NCBI RefSeq assembly: GCF_910592395.1
Contig: NC_088315.1
Span: 16,411,808 to 16,475,807, forward strand
DNA length: 64,000 nucleotides
DNA from: Lineus longissimus
Taxonomy: Eukaryota > Nemertea > Pilidiophora > Heteronemertea > Lineidae
Direction of reading: 5' to 3'
Part shown: positions 1 to 10,532 of the stretch, in pieces
Position numbering within the stretch: the stretch's first letter is position 1
Layout of the letters: each line of letters starts with the position of its first letter
Program-made: the position numbers and the translations under genes
The notes under the pieces: model-generated
Told to the model about the DNA's origin: nothing
Seen by the model: the letters and a program-made list of their open reading frames with translations, nothing else
Databases searched by the model: none

Positions 1-172
1 AATTTTCGTCAAAAATTATCCTGTTGTGACCATTTATGAGTCTAACCCAATGGACCTAGAGGCAATGAAACCTAATAGATATGGTTTTAAAACAATAAAA
101 GGCATTGCATCATGTGAAATATGCTAATTACCCACCGCAAGTGCTGATTGAATTGGACACTTTTCTAGTCAT

Positions 173-1081
173 TTAGTCATCGTCATCTTCATTGTCAATG
201 TCACTGTCATTCATTACAATAATTTCAATGTTTGTGCAACTGGTACCCTCGCAGTGGCTACAGGCAGAAGAACATAGAAGGCCATGCCTCAGACATGTGT
301 ATCTAAGTATGCTGCACCCAGTTTTACACTCGCATCTGAACATCTCAAGCAATTTGCTTTGTGCCGCCGGCAGGTCTGTCGTATTTGGCAACAACTGTCC
401 CCCGACTTCTTTCCAACCCCACTCGGATGGCTCAAGGTCCGACACATCTCGTTTCCACTCTTGAATTTGGAAGAACACTCTCAAGCTATGATATCTAGCA
501 GCAGCTGACGTAGGGGGCAAATTCTTTGCCTCTACTGCTTTCGAACCCTTTTTCACCTTATCACAGTATCGTTTGTAACGCAAACTGTTCAGATCTTTTT
601 CTGCTCCGTTAAAAAGGCCTTCTAAGGCTTCCTCCCCTGCCTTGATGATATCCTCCTTGGGAGTGTCCTTATCGCCACTGAAAACCTGTGCAAGTTTTCG
701 AAACTTTGCATTCTTTATGATCATTTTTAGTGCGCAGGCTTTGACAAGTCCTTGTACTCTTGAAGTTGAGTCACATCCTAGCATAGCATGAATAAATGGG
801 ATGTGTGAACACACATTCTCACCAGGTGTGGCTTTCGTTTTCTTTATGTCCCAGACTCTATGCTTGGTGGAATTTGCCTTGGGCTCTGGTCTGAAGAAGA
901 TGTCGCATGAGTTGATATCCACATGGTAACATAGCAGTACAAGTAAATCGGTGTCGTCCCCAACATGGACAGTTTGGATTGATATTGCGGATTCAATAGC
1001 TGCATCAACGATCAGTGCATCTGCATCGCCCTCCGCATGAATTATTTGGCATCCAGTCATTTCCAACATATTACCAAGCAT
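173..1081 (-). pseudogene. Transposon protein, carboxyl-terminal 302 aa with FEN1/XPG-like PIN nuclease signature
   Basis: The open stretch shows three blocks in the order of the FEN1/XPG nuclease core: HAEGDAD (residues 15-21, like the EAEA block), GDDTDLLVLL (41-50, like the DxD block) and LGCDSTSRVQG (101-111, like the GCD block before the helix-turn-helix). The acidic residues that would bind metal are E17, D19, D42/D45 and D104. A Cys-rich segment (about 248-285) and an Asp-rich end follow. No start is assigned: upstream sequence reads on in frame from about 1130 (ENFLKNKDNKQ), so this is the tail of a longer protein that lost its middle. The nuclease assignment rests on motif order and is inferred. 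Proteins like this are multicopy in invertebrate genomes, from memory. Confidence 0.55.
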
Positions 1082-1113
1082 TTTGAGGAAACGCTGCTTG
1101 TTGTCCTTGTTCT

Positions 1114-1724
1114 TTAGGAAGTTTTCAGAAAGGCCTCACGCCGCTCCTGTTCCTCAGGTCTACCTTGTTTCAATCGTTTTGCACCCCCATCCGAACAAAA
1201 CTGCTGTGGAATCTGCTTTCCCGTCCGAAAATTGACATTGTAACTTTGATGGTGGTAGCATGCATCTGCAGCATGCAAGTCCGATGCGTAAGCCAATCTT
1301 CTAACGACTGCATCAGCCCATTCATCTTTCCTATTTTGAGAGTGTTCAAATACTGAATCCTGGAAATCTTTTGTCCTAACTGGATATACGACACAACCTC
1401 TTTTAGTTCCCTCTGTATATTTCACTACTCTACCACAGAATAAACAATGTTCCTTGAAATCAAATTTGGTGGACTCCGATCGTAATATGCAAGGTGTTTT
1501 TGGCTCAGGGGCATGCACGAATCCCTCTTCAGATCTTTTGATATCTGATTTGGATTGATAAACTTTTTCCTGCAATCCCGGTGAACTTCGTGACCTGTTT
1601 CTTTTCGTATGCAACTTCCACGGATTTCACTTGCATTGTTTATGCCATAACATCCTTTTTGGCCAAGAGTAACTGTTGGCTTGGATGTCGTCAAACCTTC
1701 ATCACAAAACACACATTTTTCCAT
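1114..1724 (-). pseudogene. Transposon protein, amino-terminal zinc-finger-like part, frameshifted
   Basis: Read on the minus strand from 1724, the protein begins MEKCVFCDEG and continues through VHRDCRKKF. A frameshift around 1480-1580 moves the reading to another frame, which carries HCLFCGRVVKY and AADACYHHQSYNVNF and stops at 1114. The two CxxC pairs and the later Cys/His residues look like zinc-binding fingers. Together with the PIN-like part at 173-1081 this was probably one protein. The junction at about 1110-1135 breaks the frame and appears to have deleted the middle. The element is therefore not autonomous as it stands. Confidence 0.5.
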
Positions 1725-3713
1725 TGTATTACTGCAGGTCTTTCTGAAAGAATATGTTACAGATCCTCAAAAGGTGAAAGAAAATTAATCATTAACACCA
1801 CACTGACATGTACAAAGTTAAATTCTAGTGCTCGGCTGGCCTATTAATGATTTATATTGATTGTTGATTTAAGAAATCTGTAAATTAGACAAATCATGTT
1901 GTCATTCATCACTAAAGCATGTATTTACACATCCTGAAAGCAGACAGACATATAGTTCTACACCGGCGGGTGATAGATACAAAGTTGGCACCCAATATCA
2001 ATTTTAAGTGATGAAGCCACATGCTTCAGATGCAATAATTAAGTACCTATACTATTCTCTGTAAAGTGATCTAACCGGGATAAAACCTACCTGTGTGGCA
2101 GCTATAAACAAATTAGATGCATCATAGCATTTCACAATTAGCAGGAAACTCGTTTCATGTTACATATTTAAGATATTGTTATGAATCAGATATTGTTATT
2201 GTCTTAAACTTAATTAAAACAAAGATGGCAGCAGGGTACATAATATGTAATATATATGGAGCGCTAATGCAGAAATTTAAATAAGAACTCACCTCTGATG
2301 CTTGACAATGAGGGTCGAAGATGGGCCGCGTTTAACATTACAGAGTTGAAATATAAGTAATGTGGAGTGTTTCTTTTTTAGCATCAATCGGTTAAGAAGA
2401 AACACTAACCCTGATTTTGTGACGATATATAATGCTAATGAGCACATTTCCCTCTACGCAACACTTAGTTGACGTAAAATTATAATTATTAGGTTTCATT
2501 GCCTCTAAGTCCAATGGACTAGACTCATAAATGGTCACAACAGGATAATTTTTGACGAAAAATACTAATATCAAGATTTCTTAGAAAATTGGCAAACATT
2601 TGTAACTAATTAACATATTACCCACGATGCAACATATTTTTTCTTGTCAAGAATGGTTTCATTTTTTTCCTTGATACTGAAAACATATGATTAGACACCT
2701 TGATTGACTAATTTGGATGATTTTGGACAAAAGTCATTGTTTCCCTATATTTGGCTACTAATTAGCATAAATTAGCATATTTGACCCCCTTCCCCTATTT
2801 AGATTCATTGAGATTTTCAGTATGGTGTTTAGGGGGTCATTCCTGAATTAATACAGGTGGAATCGTTTCTTTTGCAATTTGTGGTGGGTCAAGCCCTAAA
2901 ATGAGCTAGATTGACTGGCCTATTGATATTTCCACTTTTTTCAGCCAACTGCCTGAAAAACTCAAAACACGCCCCCTATTACCCAATTAGCAAAATTCGA
3001 AATAAATTTTTTCATCAAATAATTTCTTTATATCTGTAGACTTGCCACAGCAAATATTTTTTCAATACCTCTCCAAATATGTACTTGAGAGTAAAAAACA
3101 TGCACTCGTCTAATTGATAGGCCTCGACCCTCCAACCTATGAATATTCATTAGTGGTCTTGTCTCAATGAAGGTACATTTCAGGGGTTAACATTTTGAGA
3201 TTTTTTTCAAACTAATGTAGATGACATCCCACAACTCTCCAACAAAGGAAAGTCATATCTGGACATTTTTGGAGAAATGAGAGACATTTCAAAGAGTGGT
3301 ACAACTGTGCCAAAGCGACAAAAGAGGACAAAATCGACAAAAAGTCATGATTTTGCAGCCAACAGCACCAAATTCAAAGACCTGCCCTGGCCAGAATAAG
3401 CAAGCTATGGAGCTGAAAATTTAGGATGTGATTTAGGAATATCTTTGCTGCTTAGGGCAAAACTTTCAGAATCAAGGCCTAAGTAGTTTCAAAGAAATTA
3501 CAAAATGAATGGCAACACAACAAGACTTGTAAACATGAAACCGAACTTAGACCGGGGTTAGGTTGACTCTTATTTGGGTCAAATTAAGTTTTTTTCTCAT
3601 TATTTTAGCTTGTTTTGACCTTAAATCATCAGCAATACAATATTCTAAATGAATTAGAGTGATTTGAGCACATTCAAATTTTTCACTATATTGACCCAAA
3701 ATGTAGTGTAAAT

Positions 3714-4159
3714 AGAGACAAGACCACAATTGATTTTTTAAGCCTTTTAGCAGTTAAATTTTCAATGTTTGACCGCGACGCATCAAAGAACGCGTCAAGT
3801 AGTGAAACTGAAATTCGGATATGATATACGAGTTAGTCTTGCGAGTAACTGGTGCGATGGAAATTGGTGATTGACCACGGAAATTTTTTTATAATCGACA
3901 AATTAGACAGACTTTGATATTTCCACTTTTTTTCAGCCAACTGGCAGAAAAAACTCAAAACACGCCCCCTATTACCCAATTAGCAAAATTCGAAATAACT
4001 TTTTTCATTAAATAATTTCTTTATATCTGTAGACTTGCCACAGCAAATATTTTTTCAATACCTCTCCAAATATGTACTTGAGAGTAAAAAACATGCACTC
4101 GTCTAATTGATAGGCCTCGACCCTCCAACCTATGAATATTCATTAGTGGTCTTGTCTCA
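3714..4159. mobile_element. MITE-like element, 446 bp, second copy
   Basis: It opens AGAGACAAGACCAC and closes with the inverted GTGGTCTTGTCTCA, giving an inverted repeat of about 14 bp. The interior matches, in the same orientation, the two halves flanking the 3.27-kb transposon. This copy is uninterrupted and preserves the empty target site CTTTGATATTT at about 3911-3921. It has no coding content. Confidence 0.6.
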
Positions 4160-4177
4160 TGTTTGGCCGAAGACAAA

Positions 4178-4417
4178 TTAGTTGTTTTGTGGCCAGAATA
4201 CCCGTCCCTGTACGATGTACGTTCGCCTGACTTTAGAGACCTCCTCCCGCAATTCAGCAATTAGATTTGCATAGGCCCCCTTATCCTCTCTTCTCTGAAT
4301 CCATGGCCTTGTCCAAAGACTACGGTCCACGCGGCGCCGCCTCCGCCGCCGCCTCCGACAGAGTAACAGCAGGAGAATAAGGGCAATTTGGTTTTCTTGG
4401 TCCATAATACTTCTCAT
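4178..4417 (-). pseudogene. PIF/Harbinger (HARBI1-like) transposase, amino-terminal fragment
   Basis: About 60 residues resemble the start of HARBI1-like transposases: a short hydrophobic stretch, a run of nine arginines coded by a CCG/CCT-rich track, then LWTRPWIQRREDKGAYANL and IAELREE. In the family this is followed by an Asp-rich helical region and then a DDE nuclease domain. Both are absent, and the reading leaves the homology after IAELREE. The rest was lost before or when the MITE composite inserted at 4158. The family call is from recognised residue pattern only. Confidence 0.55.
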
Positions 4418-4758
4418 AGGATTTGACAGTTCCCGGGCGCTGCCATTTTGGTATCATGTGACTGACCTATAAATCATGTGACCGATATGCTTGTTGTGAT
4501 TCGTCGAACTCGCGCAACATTGCTGCAGGTAGCCCCCACACGGTGATTAACTTCCTCGCGTGTCGAGAAAATATCAAACATGCTAGATCGGCTGCGTCTC
4601 GACACGCGAGGAAGATACGCAGCAAAAAACGACCTCACACAGTGAGAATTTGCCTGTCGCTACGTGCACGCGTGTCACTTGCATCACGCAAATTTCACCG
4701 TGTGGTGTGGGCTTTATATGCATGCATTGATTGTCTTCCTTTAATTCAACGGTTACAG

Positions 4759-5853
4759 AATGCTTTATGGAAAGAGCGCATCTTATGTCAACGCATCTAT
4801 CTTTGGGCGGGTAATGTCTTTCAATAATGGCGGAAAACACGATCAGTGCGTAAGGGCCCCAGCGGCCAATCTCGGAGGCGGTTGGTTGACTGTTACGTTG
4901 TTCTTCAGACCGAAATATAGAAAAGTCACACAGTCACTGATCACATTCATGAATCGAAAGGAATATATTCATGTACGCTTTAACTGTCAGTATTTTGACG
5001 TTTTTTTTGGCACGAGGAGTGGTCCAAATAGAAACAACGTTTTTACCTATAAATCAGGTTGTTTGTTCTTCGATCAATGGCATCAGTTTATTTTCATGGT
5101 GAACGTTTTGAAGGAAGTATGTAACCTTTCTATTGATGGGAGACAGCTTGAGCAAGATAGTTCTTGGAAAAGGGTGTTCAAGGATATCAGTTGGAGAGGA
5201 ATTACGATAATTGGGTGCCATTTTAGAAGTCATAAAAGTCATTGCAGGCAGTGTTATTTTCGAGGAGATATCGCCCAAATAGTTATCTATCGAACCAAAC
5301 TAAGTGATGAACAATTGAGGAGTATTCATGACGACTGTAAGTCCTTTCATTTTAATTTATTATCATTTTGTCGAATATGTAAGTTGAAAAGTGGAACTGA
5401 TTTGGCAGCTCATGACGAGGCTTTTTTGGCCTAATTAGAGACCTATGGCTCGCCAAATTGGCCATTACCATTCAATTTGGCCTCTTTAATCAGGACATCT
5501 CTCAATTGCGGAGAGCTTCTGTCAGTCCCAAGGGTGTCTTTGACAGAAAGGTATCACTGTATGTTATTTTCTGATTATATCAATCTCAGTTAGTGCATAA
5601 TTTTAATTTGATAATATATCCAAAAATGGGGTACATATTAATCTAAAAGGATGAGTTCGGTTATGATTTCTGCCCAGGTGGATTTGGTGGAAATGCAGAA
5701 GACGGTCGTACTGCAGGAGATATACATTTACATCTGCAATTTATGGCTTGTACTAGTACACATGTACAATGCATCTTTGGAAACATGTCCAAGTTTAGAC
5801 GTCCATGCAATGTTCAGGAAAGGCCGGTAGTCATGGTTGTTGCTTTATTTTGA
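4759..5853 (+). CDS. Secreted LamG/pentraxin-like protein G1, exons 3-4 (5' exons outside window)
   Basis: Exon 3 is 4759-5336 (acceptor TTACAG at 4753-4758, donor GTAAGT) and exon 4 is 5678-5853 (acceptor TTTCTGCCCAG, stop TGA). Intron 3 is 341 bp and splices T+GT into Cys240 (numbering of the 297-aa model). Exon 3 has a LamG jellyroll pattern: GRVMSFNNG near its start, WLTVTLFFRPKY strand, WHQF, LSIDGRQLE turn, and the diagnostic end FRGDIAQIVIYRTKLSDEQL. Exon 4 adds a 57-aa tail with three Cys and a hydrophobic end. Sequons occur at Asn58, Asn169 and Asn275. Unlike G2 it has Arg120/Cys123. In the animal lectin-like LamG superfamily such proteins bind glycans or proteins outside cells; its ligand is unknown. 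Exons 1-2 must lie left of base 1. G3 exons 3-4 appear identical. Confidence 0.72.
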
Positions 5854-7033
5854 GATTTGCTCAAACGATGGAAGTGAGGTCCGTGATTCTGTTGAGAGTG
5901 CTCCGTCTTCAGTCAGTCAACAAAACTGAAAGTCCTTGTCCTGGCATTGGCTAAATTATTGTACGTAGCAACAGTTATAGTTGCTCCTACCAACTACCAA
6001 AATTATAAGTATTAGCAAACATCAATATATTTTTTATTGGGGGGGGGGGGGGGGCAGTATCAAGTCATCAGTTATACTAGTCGAGGGGGAGCGGGGACTG
6101 GGGATGTCTAAAGTGAGAGTGGCTAGTTCATTTATTGGAGGGAAAGAAAAACGCGATGCCCCAGAACGTTCTTCAAAACAAACTTTGATTAGAGCTTCAA
6201 ATCATATCAAGTCATAACCACTCAACTAAAAAACTGTAAAAACGAAATTGTGGCCACGTTTTATGTACACATTATAAACGCATGGATACACGTGGACTTG
6301 AAGAGAATCAATCAATAATTCACTTGAACAATACCGGAAGAATATGTATGGTTAAATACAGAGATAAAGCACAGGTAAAGTAAAGAGTAAGTAAGTAAAG
6401 ACGATGCATTAATAAATATGGTAAAGTAGTAAAATACATGTAGTAAATTGTCTATGACATGTGTATGGAGCAAACACAGATTGATGAGAAAACTACAGAC
6501 TGGTAGAAAAGTGTGTAATTGTACACCAATAACTATGAGGCCGGGAGATCAGTAGGCCCTTCTTATGAAATAGTTAAAATGTTTAAAGAATAATTAACGG
6601 AAAATAAACAAAAGAACTGAAATTCCTTGAGACACAAAATTCATTAATCAGTAGTACTGTCAGTGATTCCATTCGGTCCAGGCTTAAAGTTCCATTCCCG
6701 AATGTTATGTACTTACTTAGAGGAGGGGGTGGGGGTATATTTGGTCGCAACGAACATGTATCTACAGCATTGTTGAGATTTGGACCATCGAGGCTGGAGC
6801 AAAAGTGTTGTCATCCTGTTCGGATTACTACGTAATATTAGCGACACGAATTGCCCGAGGCGAGAAATGTAAGCACCTTGGTTTTTCATTTTATTTCTGA
6901 CTCTTGTTGTAGTTTTGGATTGATTCATTTTGCAGTTTTTAGGTTAAAACCTCTATAACGTGTCCGTGCGAGTGATTGGACTGTTGTCTGCCTGTAAAAT
7001 CTTTTTCTCTCCTTAGTTCGTACGCTTCGAGAA

Positions 7034-7067
7034 GGTATCGGTAGGTTTTATATGGTGTGGTAGAGAA
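7034..7067. repeat. 34-bp VNTR motif, one copy
   Basis: The motif begins GGTATCGGTAGGTTTTATAT and ends GGTGTGGTAGAGAA. It is single in this unit and in its duplicate at 36747-36780, but present 2, 2 and 3 times in the other units. Confidence 0.8.
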
Positions 7068-8438
7068 CGGGAGTGTTTTACGTTGGAAGCTGTCGCAAAA
7101 CACCTCATCAAAAACTGCAGTTGTTTGAAGGGGGTAGCCAATGGTAGCGAAGCATTTAGTCAGTTGGATCAAAATGACGACCATCCTTAATTCCTGGCCT
7201 GTCCCACGCCCACCCGCAAAACAAACCTACTACGTTGACCCTATCAGGCCCGTAAGCGCCGCGTACGAAGACTACGCTACTTGTCAGTCACACCATCTCC
7301 TAGATCTCACTTTTCCATTATTCTTTAAGATACTTGATGCCATACCCCACCCCCTTCAAGACATTAGAAACCGTTTCGTTCAATAGAAACGGGATGCAAA
7401 ATTGCGATAAAGTGCCGATAGATTTCTGTAAAAAAACCCAGAAAAATCGAGCCAGCCTATAGGAAATGGCGATATCTCAGGAACGGGAGGACCGGAAAAT
7501 GAAGGCAAACGCCTTCCGGCAATGTTCGAAAGTAGAGGAAAAAACTGATGAATTAGACCCACTTAAGCATGTAGGAAGCTCGGTTGACCCACTTAAGCAT
7601 GAAGGAGGCTCTGTTATTGAGATATAAAGGTGTCAAGTTTACTCAAGGCGATAGGCAACCCCGAAAACATGGACTTCGCAACAAATTTACATCGACTAGT
7701 TTAAATTTAAAAAATGCATCACCAGTTCAATTTTCATGGTGAAAACGTGCAGTGTGGGAGAACTAGTTTCTAAATGTCGTCGGGGTTACAGGAGAGCATC
7801 CCGACTCTCCTACATACAGTGGAATTGAATTTAAGCTGCTGCAAGTGCCCCCCCCCCCCCCTTGGAATATCACTACGTTTGCAGCCGCACATAATATTCA
7901 CATGCGCTTTGGCCCTAAATCTTTCCACTGAGAGATTTGATTGCTTTTCTCAGGGTTTTTTGTACACTGCATGAACCCTCGAACAGTTCGTTGATTTCTC
8001 ATCACCAGACGAGTAAATACCGTCACTCAACAGTTGCTTTGTCGTTTTGAACAGCCCGATCGAAACCTTAGGCGGACTACGCTTTCTTGATCAATATTTT
8101 TAACCTCTGGTTGCTTTGAAACACCTCTGGTCGGCTGACATTATGCGCTGGCAATGAGTTACAAAAAACACAAAAATACCCGTTGAAATTTTGAGTTATT
8201 GGCCCCATGTAAACTTCAGTTGTAAAATACCAGTATTGTATTTGCCCGCTAGCAAGTACTGCTTCATTAGCATCAAGTCCATCATAAGCCAGATTGCATC
8301 GCAGTATCCATTTCGGCCAATGAAGATATCAATTTCTATCACGCCGTCCAAATATCATAAGGAGTTTTCTTATGCTTTTAGGAAATGTTCCAACCAACAT
8401 TTTCTTTAATTCTTTGTAAAAACGCTTGTTATTCACAG

Positions 8439-8573
8439 AGGAGATGCAATTCAAGACAGGGTTTTATGATGAACCCGCAGAGTTGATCAGGACATTAAAA
8501 TCAAGGTCGCAACTCGGGTGTGTATCAGAACATAAAAGTGTATGTCTTACAACTCATTATTTGGAAGCAAAAC
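8439..8573 (+). other. Possible exon of an unidentified gene
   Basis: A pyrimidine-rich stretch ending TTATTCACAG is followed by about 135 bp with one open frame (MQFKTGFYDEPAELIRTLKS and on to THYLEAKR) and then a donor-like GTACGT. The same block is preserved in the other units at 21944-22078, 38159-38293 and 51664-51798. I cannot connect it to partner exons in the spacer, and the open frame runs past the donor to 8650. It could be an exon of a decayed passenger gene or chance. Confidence 0.22.
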
Positions 8574-9619
8574 GTACGTATGTTGCTTTTGATGCGAAAT
8601 TGATGCGATGTTGGTATTACCATCAACCCCGAGGAAGGATGTCGTATTAAATACAAGGAAATCTTGGATTAGATATATATCGCCATTGGACAAAGTATAT
8701 CCCTCAGCTTTATGCTATAATTTAATGTTTAGTCTTATATGCATTATCACTAGTATAATGCAGGACAAGTAGGCGAGATTATGTAGATTGGGTTGTAATC
8801 TCGATTTGACTCTACGGATAGACCATGCAAAATCTGCGACAAAAGTGCAAAGTGGGATTGACTGCAATTTCGCATCTGTTCGGAGATGGCGGCGCTTGAC
8901 CTAGAGCAGTGGCGCCACCAGTTCAAAAAGAATGACACTAAAATCACAACCTAGTAAAGACAGGAAAACAATACTAATTGACTTGAGGCAAGACGAATAT
9001 GCATCTTGACCTGGGAAAAGAAAGTAAAAGAAAATGATCTCTACTATTAATAAACTGAACAGTAGAACCCCCAAGTAAAACGGATAGAGGCTAATTATAC
9101 GTGCACCAGAATTAACACCGATATATGCACTAACATTTTACCAGCAAGTTTACCCTAAAAAAATATTAACTTAACGTAGCAACATCTCCGAAAACTGGCT
9201 TGATCATGATAAATACACATTATTTGTGTTCGCCAAATCTTTCACTACTCAAGTTACACGAATATATCAAAGGACTTGACATTGAAGCAAATTCACCCTC
9301 ATTTGCGAGTAATAGCAAATGCCATTACAAAAACGACTACAGAAAAATTATCATCATCATCTGCACTGTGTGGCAGCGCCATTGAATCCTCAATGGAAAC
9401 AACATGGCGGCAATTCAAAAATCGTGTAGAAAAAACCTGAACAAAAACAGTTTTTCACCTGAACAACAGCGATCCTACCTTCATTGGAGTATCAGATGGA
9501 AAGATGATTGTCAGCAAACTTTGGAGATGGCAGTGACTAAATACCCAACCATTTGGCCTCAGAATCGAAAACAAATCCGAAAACGCCGGGTCGCCAACGA
9601 TTAAATCTATCGGGTCTAA

Positions 9620-10203
9620 CTAAGAGCCAAGAACTAACGTGGCCGAGATAGATCACCTGACCACGGAAGATCTCGCTCTTGACCAAATTAAAAAATTGGG
9701 GCCAGCATATCACTGATTCGTTCAAAGAATGACCGCATAGCAATGTGCTTTAAATGAATCGTCACCTAGAATAGCGTCGTCCTGGAAACATTCTGCATTG
9801 CTCATTCCCGCCATCGCCCGATTCATGATCATCAAACGCTGGTAGCTAGCTGATTGAAGCATTTTAAAAACCCATCAGTATCACTTTGTAAACATATAAA
9901 CTGGTAGGGCTATCGAAAGCTGACACACCCTTGGTCTATCAGAGAGGTACGCCCCACTACCCCATCAGCATATCATAGGTGCTGATCATGATATATTTGG
10001 ACTTTCCAACTGTTTCAATGCACTCATCTATAGTCTTTTGTTCGAAAGACAATCCGTCTTCGTAAGTAGGTTAACACAACGGTAATCATGAACCACCCTG
10101 CGGCAACCATTCTTCTTGGGGATTAAAAGACAAGGACTGGACCACTCACTCTGGCAAGGCTCAACTATATCATGTTTTAACATGTACGCAACCTCTTTTT
10201 TAG
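9620..10203 (-). pseudogene. Ty3/gypsy-type reverse transcriptase remnant
   Basis: Read on the minus strand, it shows the gypsy RT order: EVAHMLKHDIVEPCQSEWSS, then PCLLIPKKNGCRRVVHDYR, then TYDMLMGYW, a degenerate PIGF block with stop, the FQRLM-like YQRLMIMNRAMAGMSN, the catalytic-box position reading FQDDAILG, and NLVKSEIFRGQVIYLGHV. Frameshifts and stops separate these blocks. In this unit the first block is also broken by small indels relative to 23404-23706. There are no LTRs, gag or integrase nearby, so it is a dead fragment. Confidence 0.7.
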
Positions 10204-10376
10204 AGCTTTGTTCTTCACATGACTATTTTGATTGGAAGAGGATAAGTACACAGCATGCTATGTATGCAACTGACAGTAGTTTTATGTTCACAGAGTTTTA
10301 TATTAATATTCACTAGGCTCATTATAAAGCCCCGCATCCGATGTGGAATTTTCCCATCTTTTTTAAAGACTCTTTC

Positions 10377-10532
10377 TTATTTGACGATGGTACTAGGGTG
10401 TCGTATTACAAAGGTAACGTTGTACTGCTCCTGATACCAAAGGAGAGCTGTTTGGAAGGCGGGAAAGGATGATAATTCGACCCAAACTTGATGGGAAGCG
10501 GGGAGTTCTTCCACCGCCACCGCCACCGCCAT
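10377..10532 (-). pseudogene. Possible MULE/ZSWIM-like protein, amino-terminal fragment
   Basis: From the Met codon at 10532 the minus strand reads MAVAVAVEELPASHQ, then SSFPAFQTALLWYQEQYNVT and FVIRHPSTIV. The pattern (Phe-rich helix, YQEQYNVTF, a basic strand and ST-I) resembles the amino-terminal domain before the MULE-type transposase core in ZSWIM3-like proteins. The core itself and the SWIM finger are absent. A GCC-rich codon run (CACCGCCACCGCC) encodes the Ala/Val repeat. The family assignment is from memory of the pattern. Confidence 0.35.

Larger units (their letters stand above)
1..2922 (-). mobile_element. TIR DNA transposon carrying a PIN/FEN1-like gene, copy A (left-truncated by window)
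   Basis: The window opens inside the left terminal inverted repeat: bases 1-80 are the reverse complement of about 2490-2566. The right repeat continues to GACTGGCCTA at 2922, followed by the target duplication TTG. The complete copy is at 29365-32636. The minus strand carries the broken coding remnants at 173-1724. The stretch 1725-2490 between the gene and the right repeat is non-coding. I cannot place the element in a named superfamily. Confidence 0.7.
1..4158. mobile_element. Composite MITE-like insertion, right part
   Basis: The outer right end reads GTGGTCTTGTCTC followed by ATGT, matching the four-base duplication flanking the complete copy at 29163-33872. It consists of one MITE-like copy split by the 3.27-kb transposon, about 545 bp of unrecognised AT-rich DNA (3167-3713), and a second whole MITE-like copy. 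I found no coding potential of its own in the middle segment. Confidence 0.55.
1..4713 (-). mobile_element. Decayed PIF/Harbinger-type element with nested insertions, right part (intron 2 of G1)
   Basis: This is the right-hand part of the element seen whole at 28865-34427. Its right terminal inverted repeat is about 280 bp, runs from about 4434 to 4713 and ends GTGTGGGCT, followed by the target TTA. Just inside it on the minus strand is a transposase amino-terminal fragment (4178-4417). Everything from base 1 to 4158 is younger DNA inserted into it. It lies in the second intron of the first LamG-type gene, just upstream of the exon-3 acceptor at 4757-4758. Confidence 0.65.

Noticed and set aside
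4760-5434. LamG exon read as a stand-alone 224-residue gene ending at 5434
   Set aside because: The reading passes through a strong donor (CT|GTAAGT at 5336). The true continuation is exon 4 at 5678, in phase.
8191-8409. Minus-strand reading DGVIEIDIFIGRNGYC resembling retroelement protease-linked regions
   Set aside because: The match is too short and vague, and no neighbouring retroelement domains are in order.
9404-9604. Frame starting ATGGCGGC (MAAIQKSCRK), extended to 134 codons at 22725-23129
   Set aside because: It has a good start context, but no recognised domain, no splice partners and low-complexity Lys/Gln/Asn composition. I could not support it as a gene.
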